NCBI GenBank assembly: GCA_021108405.1
Contig: JAIOQW010000182.1
Span: 1-51,315, forward strand
Reading direction: 5' to 3'
Length of the DNA stretch: 51,315 bases
Source: Methanosarcinales archaeon
GTDB taxonomy: Archaea > Halobacteriota > Methanosarcinia > Methanosarcinales > Methanocomedenaceae
This document shows, one piece after another, positions 24,555 to 33,444 of the stretch (positions are counted from its first letter, which is position 1; every line of letters begins with the position of its first letter). The notes under the pieces are model-generated. The model was given only the letters and a program-made list of their open reading frames with translations. It made no database searches and was not told the DNA's origin. The position numbers and the translations under genes are program-made.

Positions 24555-24570
24555 ATGAACATATGTTCAT
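24555..24570. promoter_or_regulatory. ArsR-type operator palindrome
   Basis: ATGAACATATGTTCAT is a perfect 16-base palindrome of the kind bound by ArsR/SmtB repressors (TGAACA-n2-TGTTCA). It lies directly upstream of the ArsR ATG, overlapping the likely transcription start; an AT-rich TATA-like stretch (TATAAATG on the minus strand) is next to it. Confidence 0.75.
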
Positions 24571-24686
24571 ACATTTATACTTTATGCCTGAGTCAAAACA
24601 TATATATAAAAAAAAAGAAGCGAAAACTGGCACTATCCTAAAAACCAGTTATTTCAATAGAGGATTATTTAAATCGATAATTACAT

Positions 24687-24817
24687 AGACACGGATTAAC
24701 ACAGATTTACACGGATTTAAGGTTGTTGTGGTCGATATCATAAGATTCCATTAAGTTTGTGATAGAAGGTATTTGATCAAAATCAAATCGGTGTAAATCT
24801 GTGTAAATCCGTGTCTG
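24687..24817. repeat. Inverted repeat with 32-base arms
   Basis: The arms 24687-24718 (AGACACGGATTAACACAGAT onward) and 24786-24817 are reverse complements with two mismatches, 67 bases apart. Within each arm, short units of the form ACACGGATT/ACACAGATTT repeat about three times. The gap between the ArsR gene and the next gene (24549-24927) holds only this and the operator. Confidence 0.8.
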
Positions 24818-24927
24818 AAAAATAACTGGAAAATGGTACAGTGCCGCGAAAACTTATATATATAGTATTAAAAAAATATATTTGTAAATCAAGCTAGGAT
24901 AAGCCACTTAATTTGAGGGACCAAGAA

Positions 24928-25203
24928 ATGTCTAATGAAAAAAATAGTGTTATACAATCTGAAGAAGTAATGGAAATTTCTGCACGACAGGCTGTTTTAG
25001 CTGCAGTAAAATTCTACCATGAAGTTAGTAGCTCAGAAAAAAAGGGAAGTTTGGAGGAAGTTGAAAATAAAGGAGATGGATATTGGTATATAACATTAGG
25101 CTTCACAACTAATTATTTAATCCCCAGTCAAAAGGAATACAGGGTTTTTAAGGTGAATGCAGTGAATGAAAATGTTGAATCAATGAAATTAAGAGAGAGT
25201 TAA
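24928..25203 (+). CDS. Small PepSY-like hypothetical protein
   Basis: A 91-residue acidic protein. The pattern ISARQAVLAAVKFYHEV (helix), GSLEEVENKGDGYWYITLGF (strands) and YRVFKVNAVNENVESMKLRE (strand ending in a V-x-A-x-N-G-E-like turn) resembles single PepSY-type domains, which are often protease inhibitors or cell-surface modules. It has no signal peptide. The ATG at 24928 is preceded by GAGGG at 9 bases; a TTG five codons earlier is less likely. It is convergent with the beta-propeller gene. Function not known. Confidence 0.6.
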   Translation: MSNEKNSVIQSEEVMEISARQAVLAAVKFYHEVSSSEKKGSLEEVENKGDGYWYITLGFTTNYLIPSQKEYRVFKVNAVNENVESMKLRES

Positions 25204-25245
25204 TATTTTCCGTATCTTCTTTTGTGAAGTGGGGGTATTATCCCC

Positions 25246-27684
25246 CTAAGAATCACTCTCTGCAACGAAAATGATCGTTCCATCGTATTTTCCTCCTGCC
25301 CAGTCGGGTACTTCAAGGTTTGCCACAACTTCATACTCATACTGGAAGTCTGAAGTATCTGACGGCACAACTGCGAAGAAACCGCTAACACCAAGATCGT
25401 TCAACTTCAATGATTCGTTATAAAAACCATCGCTATCATCCAGTAGCATAGCAGAGACCTTAGCAGATCCTGCTCCTGTATTCACAACTGTCATAACCTG
25501 GTTGCCAGAGGTCATTCCGGATCCAACCTTTCCGAAATCAACATTTGATGTTGGAACTGTCATTGAGATTGCAGGAATTACTTCTGCTGTTAGTTCTGTT
25601 GTGGTCTGCAGGTTTGATTCGGACGTGGTAACCTCATACACCCCAACCGACCAGCCGTGACCATCTCCAATAACCACATGCTTTTTATTGTCTGTTTCGA
25701 AAGGCACTATGTCAAGATTAAGACCTGCAATGATACCCCCATCATCAATATCTGTCATATCAACATGACCGACAAATTCACCTGTCTTGGTATACACATT
25801 AGCTCCGTGGCCACCATGATAGGAAACATAGACAAACCCGGTGTCATGATCAACAGCTACATCTAGAGGCATAAGTATTGCTTCTTTAAAGCTGTCATCA
25901 TGTGCCATGACATGAGCTAAAGATTCGGAGTATTGTGTATAGCCCTCCGGGAGTGGTGGTGCCTCCACCAATTCACCAAGCCAGCTTCCGTCATCCGGAT
26001 CAAGCATGACAACACGCCAGTAATTCTCATCCACTACATAAAGCACATCGCCGTCCGGATGAAGAGCTATGCCAAAGGGTATTGAAAATTCATTCTGTCC
26101 CGGCGGATCTGCTGAAAGATCACGTGCAGGCTCAGAAGCAATAAATGTCCCTGTGCTCCAGATCTCGGAAAATTTCCACTCAGGGTCAAACTCATACTCA
26201 AATTTGGTCACCAGACCGCTACCGCCATCCAGCATACCTGTTATTTTGCTTTCGCTAACATAGAGGTAGTGTTTTCCGTCTTCTGTGCTGGTATCAATGC
26301 CTGTTGGAATTTGAAGACTTCGTGTACCGTCTGTGATCGTTTCACCGCTTGCAGGGTCGATTGTCAGCGAAGTATTGTAAGTAACAAGGTTGTAGAGTTC
26401 ATTACCATCCATATCCAGTGCATAGACTCCAGATGACACCATATCCCAGTTTGGCATCTCAAAGCCTAACTGGCTGTACCAGATATGACCTTCGTGATCA
26501 AGTTTGATGAATGATCCCCCGCTGTTGTCCAGATCAACTAGCTCCTGCAGTTGTGTCCCATCGATATTTGCCGTTAAAATAGAAACAGGAGAACCACAAA
26601 AGGAAAGGGGAAGCATAAACACCTTATTACTGGCATCGTGGTCTATTCCCCAGATACTGAGCAGCTCAATCTGTTCAGGGAATGATAATTTCTGTGCGCC
26701 GGTAGAATCATATATAATAACCTGACCCGAATCCGAATACATCATAGATTTTGCTGTCACATAGATGTTTGAGTTTGCATCCACATCGATTCCTGTCACC
26801 ATCATACCCATACCCTGAAGAGAACTGGTATCAACTATCTGTGCATATACAGGCGGCTCACTGAGTGAAGAGATATTATATTTGATCACTCCATTAATAC
26901 CACCGGTAGAACTGCTTACGCTAACATATATGTCAGTTCCCACAGTATCCACATCCCCTGGTATGCAATTTGCAGGAAGTTCCAGTTCAGTATCCAATAA
27001 CGCCATATTTTCTGCATCATAGATCAGGATCATTTTGTCACCCATCGGATTTGTCTCAGAAACGAATAGATACGTATCTGTCACATCCAGTCCCCCGGGT
27101 ACTGTGAATGAAGATACATCTGCCTCTGCCTGCCAAATCCCGACAGGATCGTACTTTATTATCCTGTATGGGAGCGACATGTTGTGATGATTGGGTCCGC
27201 ATATAATGTAAATATTACCCTGGGTATCTACTGCCATATTCTGCGGTCCGATCTCGGTTTCATCTGCAGGTACTGCAAGAAACGGATCAACCTCCGTACC
27301 ATACTCACTCACATCCCAGACCGTAACAATTTCCGGATTGGCTGCCAGATACAGATTTTCACCATCAGTAGTGAGGCCTCCCGGCATCTCGATCTCGCCT
27401 GTAAGCGTATTACCCTGACTGCCAAAACGGGCGATGTAAGTGCCATTCATATCGAATAGACTCACGCGACTTGTACCTGCGTCACTGACGATGATCATGT
27501 TGTTTAACACTGTTACATCACCGGGCATCAGGAGCTGTCCTTCACCCAGAGCATCAGGAACCAGTTTATTTTCAAACTCAACTTCAATTGAGTGCAACTG
27601 TGTATTTGCACCTGCAATTCCAATGCAGGTGAGCATTGCTATAAGTAAAACCATACTTGCGGTTAGATATCCTTTCTTATCCAT
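25246..27684 (-). CDS. Secreted NHL-type beta-propeller protein
   Basis: An 812-residue exported protein. The signal peptide spans residues 1-26 (MVLLIAMLTCIGIAGANT). A long run of NHL/6-bladed propeller repeats follows (for example MPGDVTVLNNMIIVSDAG, MPGGLTTDGENLYLAANP, PFGIALHPDGDVLYVVDENYWRVVML, MPLDVAVDHDTGFVYVSYHGGHG), probably enough for two propellers. The last roughly 110 residues form an Ig-like beta domain (SNVDFGKVGSG, VVNTGAGSAKVSAML) that may attach to the cell surface. No PGF-CTERM tail is present. AAGGAGA lies 8 bases before the ATG. The promoter region carries the operator shared with the ABC-transporter operon and the 72-residue gene. Ligand unknown. Confidence 0.85.
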   Translation of the reverse strand: MDKKGYLTASMVLLIAMLTCIGIAGANTQLHSIEVEFENKLVPDALGEGQLLMPGDVTVLNNMIIVSDAGTSRVSLFDMNGTYIARFGSQGNTLTGEIEMPGGLTTDGENLYLAANPEIVTVWDVSEYGTEVDPFLAVPADETEIGPQNMAVDTQGNIYIICGPNHHNMSLPYRIIKYDPVGIWQAEADVSSFTVPGGLDVTDTYLFVSETNPMGDKMILIYDAENMALLDTELELPANCIPGDVDTVGTDIYVSVSSSTGGINGVIKYNISSLSEPPVYAQIVDTSSLQGMGMMVTGIDVDANSNIYVTAKSMMYSDSGQVIIYDSTGAQKLSFPEQIELLSIWGIDHDASNKVFMLPLSFCGSPVSILTANIDGTQLQELVDLDNSGGSFIKLDHEGHIWYSQLGFEMPNWDMVSSGVYALDMDGNELYNLVTYNTSLTIDPASGETITDGTRSLQIPTGIDTSTEDGKHYLYVSESKITGMLDGGSGLVTKFEYEFDPEWKFSEIWSTGTFIASEPARDLSADPPGQNEFSIPFGIALHPDGDVLYVVDENYWRVVMLDPDDGSWLGELVEAPPLPEGYTQYSESLAHVMAHDDSFKEAILMPLDVAVDHDTGFVYVSYHGGHGANVYTKTGEFVGHVDMTDIDDGGIIAGLNLDIVPFETDNKKHVVIGDGHGWSVGVYEVTTSESNLQTTTELTAEVIPAISMTVPTSNVDFGKVGSGMTSGNQVMTVVNTGAGSAKVSAMLLDDSDGFYNESLKLNDLGVSGFFAVVPSDTSDFQYEYEVVANLEVPDWAGGKYDGTIIFVAESDS

Positions 27685-27758
27685 ATTATGTCTCCTTGTT
27701 ATAATAAAAATACGGGAGTGGTTAAATTCCCTCTTTTTAGGTATGAATATATGGTTGA

Positions 27759-27817
27759 TTAGGTTGAGAAATAATATGCCCTAACAAATTTAGAATCCTG
27801 AAGAATTACCTAACATA
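27759..27817 (-). promoter_or_regulatory. Shared operator, copy 3 (beta-propeller gene)
   Basis: A 26-base element (27759-27784) with arms TTAGGTT and GCCCTAA around an AT-rich core, 75 bases before the ATG. The distal half-site CCTAACATAT starts at 27809, 24 bases past the palindrome, and is preceded by ATTTAGAAT as in copy 2. Confidence 0.7.
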
Positions 27818-27850
27818 TCTCATAAAAACCAGGTTTGTCGAGTATTTTTA

Positions 27851-27911
27851 TAGTATATGATCTGTAAGATAATATACTCAAGAAAATCCGACCGAAGGGA
27901 GGATTTTGTTC
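27851..27911 (-). repeat. R1 element, left flank of the SulP gene (61 bp)
   Basis: It starts TAGTATATGATCTGTAAGAT and ends GGATTTTGTTC. It is the reverse complement of 29673-29733 with a single mismatch in 61 bases. The GTTC end faces the SulP gene. Confidence 0.9.
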
Positions 27912-27970
27912 CCATTTCCCTGGCAAAAACACTTCAGCTAACAAAGCCATTATCGAAGGAGATATGTACC

Positions 27971-29674
27971 ATGGATAACGAAACAAGTTCAACTGACCAT
28001 AAGAACCTGCTTCATCGGTACCTGCCGATCTTAACATGGCTACCAAAATATAAACCCTCCTGGCTACGCCACGATCTCATTGCCGGGCTGACCATTTGGG
28101 CAGTGCTCGTGCCTGAAGCGATGGCTTATGCCGGGATTGCAGGAGTGCCCCCTATAATGGGGTTGTATACCATCCCCATACCGCTATTTTTTTATGCCAT
28201 TTTCGGGACGTCGCGCACGCTTGTTGTAGGATCGGATTCGGCGGCGTGCCTGATTTCTGCAAGCGCAGTTGGCGCATTGGCTGCCTGTGGTGCGGCTGAA
28301 TATCTGGCGCTATCAACGGCGATGGCGATAGCGGTGGGTGTATTCCTAATAATGTTTGGAACGCTGCGGATGGGGTGGATAGCCGACTTTATCTCGATCC
28401 CGGTGATGGCAGGCTTTCTCGAAGGCGTTGTCCTGGTCACAATCATCGGTCAGGTGCCCCAGCTATTTGGCATTAATTCTGATGGTGGCAACTTCTTTCA
28501 AAGGCTTTCGGAGATTGTCCGGGAGCTGCCCGATACCAACCTGACAACGCTGGCACTCGGTGTTTCTAGCCTCGTGTTGATCGTTGCTATTGGTCGGTAT
28601 GTCTCGAAATGGCCGGCTGCACTCACGACCATTATCATTTCCATTGTGGCGGTTTGTGCCCTAAACCTGACAGCGCAAGGCGTTGACGTGGTCGGCACAC
28701 TCAGCACCGGCTTGCCGCCCATAAGATTGCCAGACGCGAGCCTGATAGATTATATGTCTGTTATCCCGGGCGCTTTTGCGATAATTCTACTCGGCTACAT
28801 AGAGACGATTGGCGCAGCCGTTGGCGCTGCTTCGAAGGGAGATGAAAGAATCGATCACGATCAGGAGTTGATTGCCCTGGGCACTGCCAATCTTGGCGCA
28901 GGCTTAAGCTCGGGATTTGTTGTAGCGGGCAGCCTGTCGAAGACATCGGTGGCTATGGGAGCATGTGGGAAGACGCAGATCAGCCATGTTGTAAGCGGTA
29001 TCCTCGCGATCCTGACGCTCCTTGTACTGATGCCGTTGTTTACCAACCTGCCCGAAGCGACGCTGGCAGCCATCGTGATAGTGGCGATGGTCGGTCTTGA
29101 CCAGACTGCCAAACTCAAGAAAGCGATGAAATTCAGTTGCACAGAGTTTGTGCTGGGTCTGGTCTGTTTCATTGGTGTGCTTACCCTCGGCGTGTTGCAG
29201 GGTGTGGGTCTTGGAGTCGTCCTCTCACTTTTGGTACTGATCAAGAAGGCATGTCGCCCGGGCACAGCTGTTTTGGGTAGAGTCCCTGGTGAGAGGACCT
29301 ATTATCGGGATGTCCGACGACGACCGGATGCAGAAACGATGCCCGGGCTGCTTATCTTCCGCTTTGATGCCAGACTTATTTTTTTTAATTGCAACTTCTT
29401 CGCAAGTGAGGTGAAACGCTATATTGCCGAAGCAAGGGGACCGGTGAAAACGGTTCTGATCGACGCAGAAGCCATGAACGATATCGATATCACAGGTGCT
29501 GATTGTCTGATAACGCTGAACACGGAACTGAACCGTAACAATATTGTTATGTCCCTCACCCATGTGAGGGATCCACTACGAGATAAGATGCACCGGATGG
29601 GGGTCGTCGATGCGATTGGGTCAGGTCACATCTATGAAACTACTCGAGATGGCGTCGATGATTTTATCGCATGA
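27971..29674 (+). CDS. SulP-family anion transporter with STAS domain
   Basis: A 567-residue membrane protein of the SulP/SLC26 family (sulfate, bicarbonate or other anions). The N-terminal signature is present (LTIWAVLVPEAMAYAGIAGVPP, then TSRTLVVGSDSA), followed by 11-14 membrane segments and a cytoplasmic STAS domain (about 450-567, with VLIDAEAMNDIDITGADCLITL). ATG 27971 has AAGGAGA 8 bases upstream; frame codons before it cross an R1 repeat. The gene is clearly more GC-rich than its surroundings (many GGC, GCG, CTG codons), pointing to transfer. It sits between 61-bp inverted R1 copies, and its TGA stop shares two bases with the right-hand copy. Substrate not determinable. Confidence 0.92.
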   Translation: MDNETSSTDHKNLLHRYLPILTWLPKYKPSWLRHDLIAGLTIWAVLVPEAMAYAGIAGVPPIMGLYTIPIPLFFYAIFGTSRTLVVGSDSAACLISASAVGALAACGAAEYLALSTAMAIAVGVFLIMFGTLRMGWIADFISIPVMAGFLEGVVLVTIIGQVPQLFGINSDGGNFFQRLSEIVRELPDTNLTTLALGVSSLVLIVAIGRYVSKWPAALTTIIISIVAVCALNLTAQGVDVVGTLSTGLPPIRLPDASLIDYMSVIPGAFAIILLGYIETIGAAVGAASKGDERIDHDQELIALGTANLGAGLSSGFVVAGSLSKTSVAMGACGKTQISHVVSGILAILTLLVLMPLFTNLPEATLAAIVIVAMVGLDQTAKLKKAMKFSCTEFVLGLVCFIGVLTLGVLQGVGLGVVLSLLVLIKKACRPGTAVLGRVPGERTYYRDVRRRPDAETMPGLLIFRFDARLIFFNCNFFASEVKRYIAEARGPVKTVLIDAEAMNDIDITGADCLITLNTELNRNNIVMSLTHVRDPLRDKMHRMGVVDAIGSGHIYETTRDGVDDFIA

Positions 29675-29733
29675 ACAAAATCCTCCCTTCGGTCGGATTT
29701 TCTTGAGTATATTATCTTACAGATTATATACTA
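29673..29733 (+). repeat. R1 element, right flank of the SulP gene (61 bp)
   Basis: It begins GAACAAAATCC inside the SulP stop codon and ends AGATTATATACTA. It is a one-mismatch reverse complement of 27851-27911. Confidence 0.9.
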
Positions 29734-29795
29734 CAAGGAAAACGCTGCCTGTGACAGGGATGACATGACAGCCCACTGTTGTCACCATACCAAGC

Positions 29796-29816
29796 GACAT
29801 ACTTGATATACTACCA
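29796..29816. repeat. Fragment of an R1 end module
   Basis: ATACTTGATATACTA is the outer end of the R1 palindrome found at 6255-6316 and 23788-23848. It is a solo remnant between the SulP gene and the HAD gene. Confidence 0.5.
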
Positions 29817-29859
29817 GAAAGATTAAAGCATTCACAACTGTATATTAAATTCGATTCCT

Positions 29860-30960
29860 ATGATAAACTCAGACTGGGAAGGCCCCTGGGTCACAGCAGA
29901 CCATGCCTTTGATATTATGCGCCGTGGGATTGATGGAGGAGCACGTCTATTTGAGACAATCAGTGCATATGATGATTACCTGGCATTTATAGTAAAAAAA
30001 AAAGGTTATGAACCTGGAAATACTCTTTCATTGATAGCACCGTTTCTAATAGCTTTTGATCTTGATAATAAATTCCTTGTAACAGTAGCTAAGGATAATG
30101 CCAATTTTATCAATGGTTCAATAGAGGCAATAACATTACTTAGACAGTATTACACCGTGAATATCATAAGTACCAGTTATGATCAATATGTCCATTACTC
30201 TGCCTCTCTTGCTGGTATACCAGTAGAAAATATGTACGCTACGGAGTTTCCTATTGATAAATATGCACAGGAGATATCACACGAAGATAAAAAGCTAGTG
30301 CGTGAGATGGCAGGTGTTATCATGACAATGCCACGGCTTGATATTGATATGGACACCAGGCCGGATGAATTAAGCAAAGAAGCTATTGGATCTATACATA
30401 AAATAGACCATTTTTTCTGGGAAATACTTCCCGACACTGGATTTGCAAAGGTCCTGAATGAAGTGAAACCCATTGGAGGGACCAGGAAGTACGAAGCTGT
30501 TATTCAAGCACTTGAAAAGGAAGGAATAAGTCAAAAAAGATCAGCTACTATCGGCGACAGCATTACAGACTGGAAGATGCTTAAAGGTACAAAAGATGCA
30601 GGCGGGCTGGCTTTATCTTTCAATGGTAATGAATATGCCGTATCAAACTGCAATGTTGCTGTTATGTCCGATAACTGCCTGATCACTGCTCTTCTGGTCG
30701 ACCTCTTCGAACAATGCGGACTTGGTGCGCTTAAGGAATTGACCGTAGACTGGAACTGGTCTTCCATAGAAAAACTGCATGAAAAAGGGCTAATAAAAGA
30801 TCCTATATATACAGGGTTTAAGCATGCTTATGCCGGTGCAGATGGAATTGATATTCCACTTGTGGTCTGGGTTGTACCTGAAAATCTTGAAAAAACCATT
30901 GAACTTAGTAAGCAGTACCGTAAATCGATAAGGGGAGTACGTATTGGTTCGCTTGGATGA
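29860..30960 (+). CDS. HAD-superfamily protein related to EhaR
   Basis: A 366-residue archaeal HAD-fold protein of the type annotated as energy-converting hydrogenase A subunit R (EhaR) in methanogens. It opens with the HAD motif I variant NSDWEGPW (Asp nucleophile, Glu two residues on), has motif II in VNIISTSYDQY, and motif IV in TIGDSITDWKML near residue 230. No other Eha subunits are in the window, and many methanogens carry EhaR-like genes apart from hydrogenases, so a hydrogenase role is doubtful; a small-molecule phosphatase is more likely. The next gene, an oxidoreductase, follows after 65 bases on the same strand. Confidence 0.75.
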   Translation: MINSDWEGPWVTADHAFDIMRRGIDGGARLFETISAYDDYLAFIVKKKGYEPGNTLSLIAPFLIAFDLDNKFLVTVAKDNANFINGSIEAITLLRQYYTVNIISTSYDQYVHYSASLAGIPVENMYATEFPIDKYAQEISHEDKKLVREMAGVIMTMPRLDIDMDTRPDELSKEAIGSIHKIDHFFWEILPDTGFAKVLNEVKPIGGTRKYEAVIQALEKEGISQKRSATIGDSITDWKMLKGTKDAGGLALSFNGNEYAVSNCNVAVMSDNCLITALLVDLFEQCGLGALKELTVDWNWSSIEKLHEKGLIKDPIYTGFKHAYAGADGIDIPLVVWVVPENLEKTIELSKQYRKSIRGVRIGSLG

Positions 30961-31025
30961 TATATGAACCGTATATTTTATATTGATGGAAAATTAATAT
31001 TAATAACAATCAGGGAGATGATAGA

Positions 31026-31955
31026 ATGAGAGCGGGAGTAATTGGTACCGGAGCAATGGGGCAGCACCATGTACGGATATATAATGAGATGGAGAATGTG
31101 GAACTTGTGGGTATCTCAGATATTTCTAAAGAACCACTCAAAATACTATCCGAACAATATGGAATTGAAGGTTTTACTGACCATAAAGAACTGCTTGAAA
31201 AGGATCTTGATATAGTCAGTATTGTCGTACCTACAACACTACATGCACTCATCAGTCTTGACGCGATCAATTCCGGAGTGCATATACTTATAGAAAAACC
31301 TATCGCAGATACACTTGAGAATGCCTATAAAATAACCGAAGCTGCTAAGGATGCAGATGTTAAATTAATGGTAGGACATATCGAAAGATTTAATCCTGCA
31401 GTTATGAAATTAAAACAGATCATTGATTCAGGGGCACTTGGTAAGATCGTTTCCATCTCTACACGGCGTGTGGGGCCTTATAACCCTAGGATACGTGATG
31501 TGGGTGTGATCATTGATATAGGAGTACATGATATTGATGTGATCTCCTATCTCTATGGTATGGAAGTAAACGAAGTCTATGCTATTGCCGGTGCTGATAT
31601 TCATTCCTTTGAAGACCATGCTGCCATTGTACTGCGTTATGACCATGAATTTTCGGGGATCGTTGAGACCAACTGGCTTACCCCCCACAAAGTGCGAAAG
31701 CTTACAGCCATAGGGATCAAAGGTGTTGCCTATCTTGATTATATTGACCAGACAGTGGAACTGCATGATGGTGAATGGATCAGGAAAGCGAAAATAGAAC
31801 AGGACGAACCATTGAAACTGGAACTGACAAGTTTCGTGGATGCTATATCGAATGGACATGAACCCAGCCCGTCGGGTAGGGATGGTATACATGCACTTAA
31901 AGTGGCTATGGCTGCAATAGAATCATATAGCGAAGCAAAGGCTATTAAGATCTAA
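31026..31955 (+). CDS. Gfo/Idh/MocA oxidoreductase, probable UDP-GlcNAc 3-dehydrogenase
   Basis: A 309-residue NAD-dependent sugar dehydrogenase. The Rossmann motif GTGAMGQHH is at residues 7-15, the EKPIADT lysine motif near 92, and the substrate-domain strands RRVGPYNPRIRDVGVIIDIGVHDIDV near 150-170. This ending, and the position next to a UDP-N-acetylmannosamine dehydrogenase-type gene, matches archaeal enzymes that oxidise UDP-GlcNAc at C3 during synthesis of diacetamido-sugars for S-layer or flagellin glycans. AGGGAGATG lies 5-13 bases before the ATG. Substrate is inferred from relatives and context. Confidence 0.8.
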   Translation: MRAGVIGTGAMGQHHVRIYNEMENVELVGISDISKEPLKILSEQYGIEGFTDHKELLEKDLDIVSIVVPTTLHALISLDAINSGVHILIEKPIADTLENAYKITEAAKDADVKLMVGHIERFNPAVMKLKQIIDSGALGKIVSISTRRVGPYNPRIRDVGVIIDIGVHDIDVISYLYGMEVNEVYAIAGADIHSFEDHAAIVLRYDHEFSGIVETNWLTPHKVRKLTAIGIKGVAYLDYIDQTVELHDGEWIRKAKIEQDEPLKLELTSFVDAISNGHEPSPSGRDGIHALKVAMAAIESYSEAKAIKI

Positions 31956-31983
31956 TCAACAATTGAATATTTTAGGGATTGAT

Positions 31984-33444
31984 ATGACTACAAAATTACA
32001 GGAATTATTTAAAAGTAAAGGCCCTATCAAGAAGATCGGTGTAATTGGCATGGGTTATGTGGGTATTCCAGCAGCAGTACTATTTGCTGATTCGGACATT
32101 TTTGACTTTGTATGGGGATTCCAGCGGGATTCTTTGACATCCGGCTATAAAATTGATATGTTAAATCGTGGTGAAAGCCCGTTAAAAGGTGAGGAACCAG
32201 GACTGGATGAGCTTATAAAAAAAGTAGTTGATGCAAAAAAATTCCAGTGCACTCCTGATTTTTCAGAGATATCCAGGGTGGATGCAGTAACTCTTGCCAT
32301 ACAGACTCCGTTCTCAAACCCTGAGAGCCTTTTACCGGATTTTGCTGCCTTGATCGAAGGATTAAGGCAAACCGGCAAATATCTCAGTAAAGGCACGCTG
32401 GTTGTACTGGAATCAACCATAACTCCAGGTACTACTGACGAACTTGCAAGACAAATACTTGAGGAAGAGTCAGGCATGACCGCAGGTGAGGATTTCGGAC
32501 TTGCTCATGCTCCTGAGCGTGTGATGGTAGGCAGGTTGCTGCGTAATATAAGAGAACATGACCGCATAGTAGGTGGTATAGACCAGGTTTGCACAGATAG
32601 GGCTGTTGAACTGTACACACCTGTACTTACTACAGGCAAGATCATCCCTATGAGCGCAACTGCTGCTGAGGTTACCAAGACTGCGGAAAATACATTCAGA
32701 GATCTTCAGATAGCTTCTATTAACCAGCTTGCTCTGTACTGCGAGGCTATGGGCATCAATGTATATGATGTAAGGGCCGGTGTAGATAGCTTAAAGGGTG
32801 AGGGAATTACCAGAGCTGTGCTATATCCCGGAGCTGGTGTAGGCGGGCACTGCCTGACCAAGGATACTTACCACTTAGAGCGCGGCGTAAAAATATCCAA
32901 AGAAAAATTGGATTATCCTGATGGCCTGGATTCAATTTTTGTGCTGGCACGCAAGGTTAATGATTTCATGCCTGTGCATATGTATCATCTGAGTGTTGAA
33001 GCATTAGGAAGAATAAATAAACCAATGGAAGGTTCAAAAGTGGCGATACTGGGCTGGGCATTTATCAATAATTCCGATGATGCCAGAAACCCGCCATCTG
33101 AGCCATATAGGGATCTGCTTATTGACTCCGGATGTAAAGTGGAAGTACATGACCCTCATGTACTGGAATATCCTGGGGTGCCTATATCCCGGGAATTATC
33201 GGATGTTGTAAAAAATGCTGATTGCGTAGCCATACTTACCGGTCACGATCAGTATTTCAATATTGACGCTGGTATGCTCAAAGAGTCAATGGGCCAGGAT
33301 AATCCTGTGATCATTGACGGACGAAATGTCATTGATCCGGATGTTTTTATTAATACAGGTTTTATATATAAAGGAATAGGGAGAGGTGATAAGAACAATC
33401 ACCAATTAAGAACAAAATCCTCGCTTACGCTCGGATTTTCTTGA
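31984..33444 (+). CDS. Nucleotide-sugar dehydrogenase (UDP-ManNAc dehydrogenase type)
   Basis: A 486-residue NAD-dependent, four-electron dehydrogenase of the UDP-glucose/GDP-mannose family, most like UDP-N-acetyl-D-mannosamine dehydrogenase. Motifs: GVIGMGYVGIPAAVLFA near residue 20, ESTITPGTTDE near 147, AEVTKTAENTFRDLQIASIN near 230, and the catalytic cysteine in GAGVGGHCLTKDTYH near 290. ATG 31984 fits the family; a TTG 21 bases earlier is possible. The last 11 residues ([11 protein letters not shown]) are encoded entirely by an R1 element that also gives the TGA, so the native C-terminus was altered. Likely works with the preceding oxidoreductase in surface-glycan synthesis. Confidence 0.85.
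   Translation: MTTKLQELFKSKGPIKKIGVIGMGYVGIPAAVLFADSDIFDFVWGFQRDSLTSGYKIDMLNRGESPLKGEEPGLDELIKKVVDAKKFQCTPDFSEISRVDAVTLAIQTPFSNPESLLPDFAALIEGLRQTGKYLSKGTLVVLESTITPGTTDELARQILEEESGMTAGEDFGLAHAPERVMVGRLLRNIREHDRIVGGIDQVCTDRAVELYTPVLTTGKIIPMSATAAEVTKTAENTFRDLQIASINQLALYCEAMGINVYDVRAGVDSLKGEGITRAVLYPGAGVGGHCLTKDTYHLERGVKISKEKLDYPDGLDSIFVLARKVNDFMPVHMYHLSVEALGRINKPMEGSKVAILGWAFINNSDDARNPPSEPYRDLLIDSGCKVEVHDPHVLEYPGVPISRELSDVVKNADCVAILTGHDQYFNIDAGMLKESMGQDNPVIIDGRNVIDPDVFINTGFIYKGIGRGDKNNHQLRTKSSLTLGFS

Noticed and set aside
27857-27970. N-terminal extension of the SulP protein
   Set aside because: It starts inside the flanking R1 copy; ATG 27971 has a good Shine-Dalgarno.
29860-30960. Energy-converting hydrogenase locus
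   Set aside because: Only the HAD-like EhaR homologue is present; no hydrogenase subunits are near, so the name should not be taken as function.
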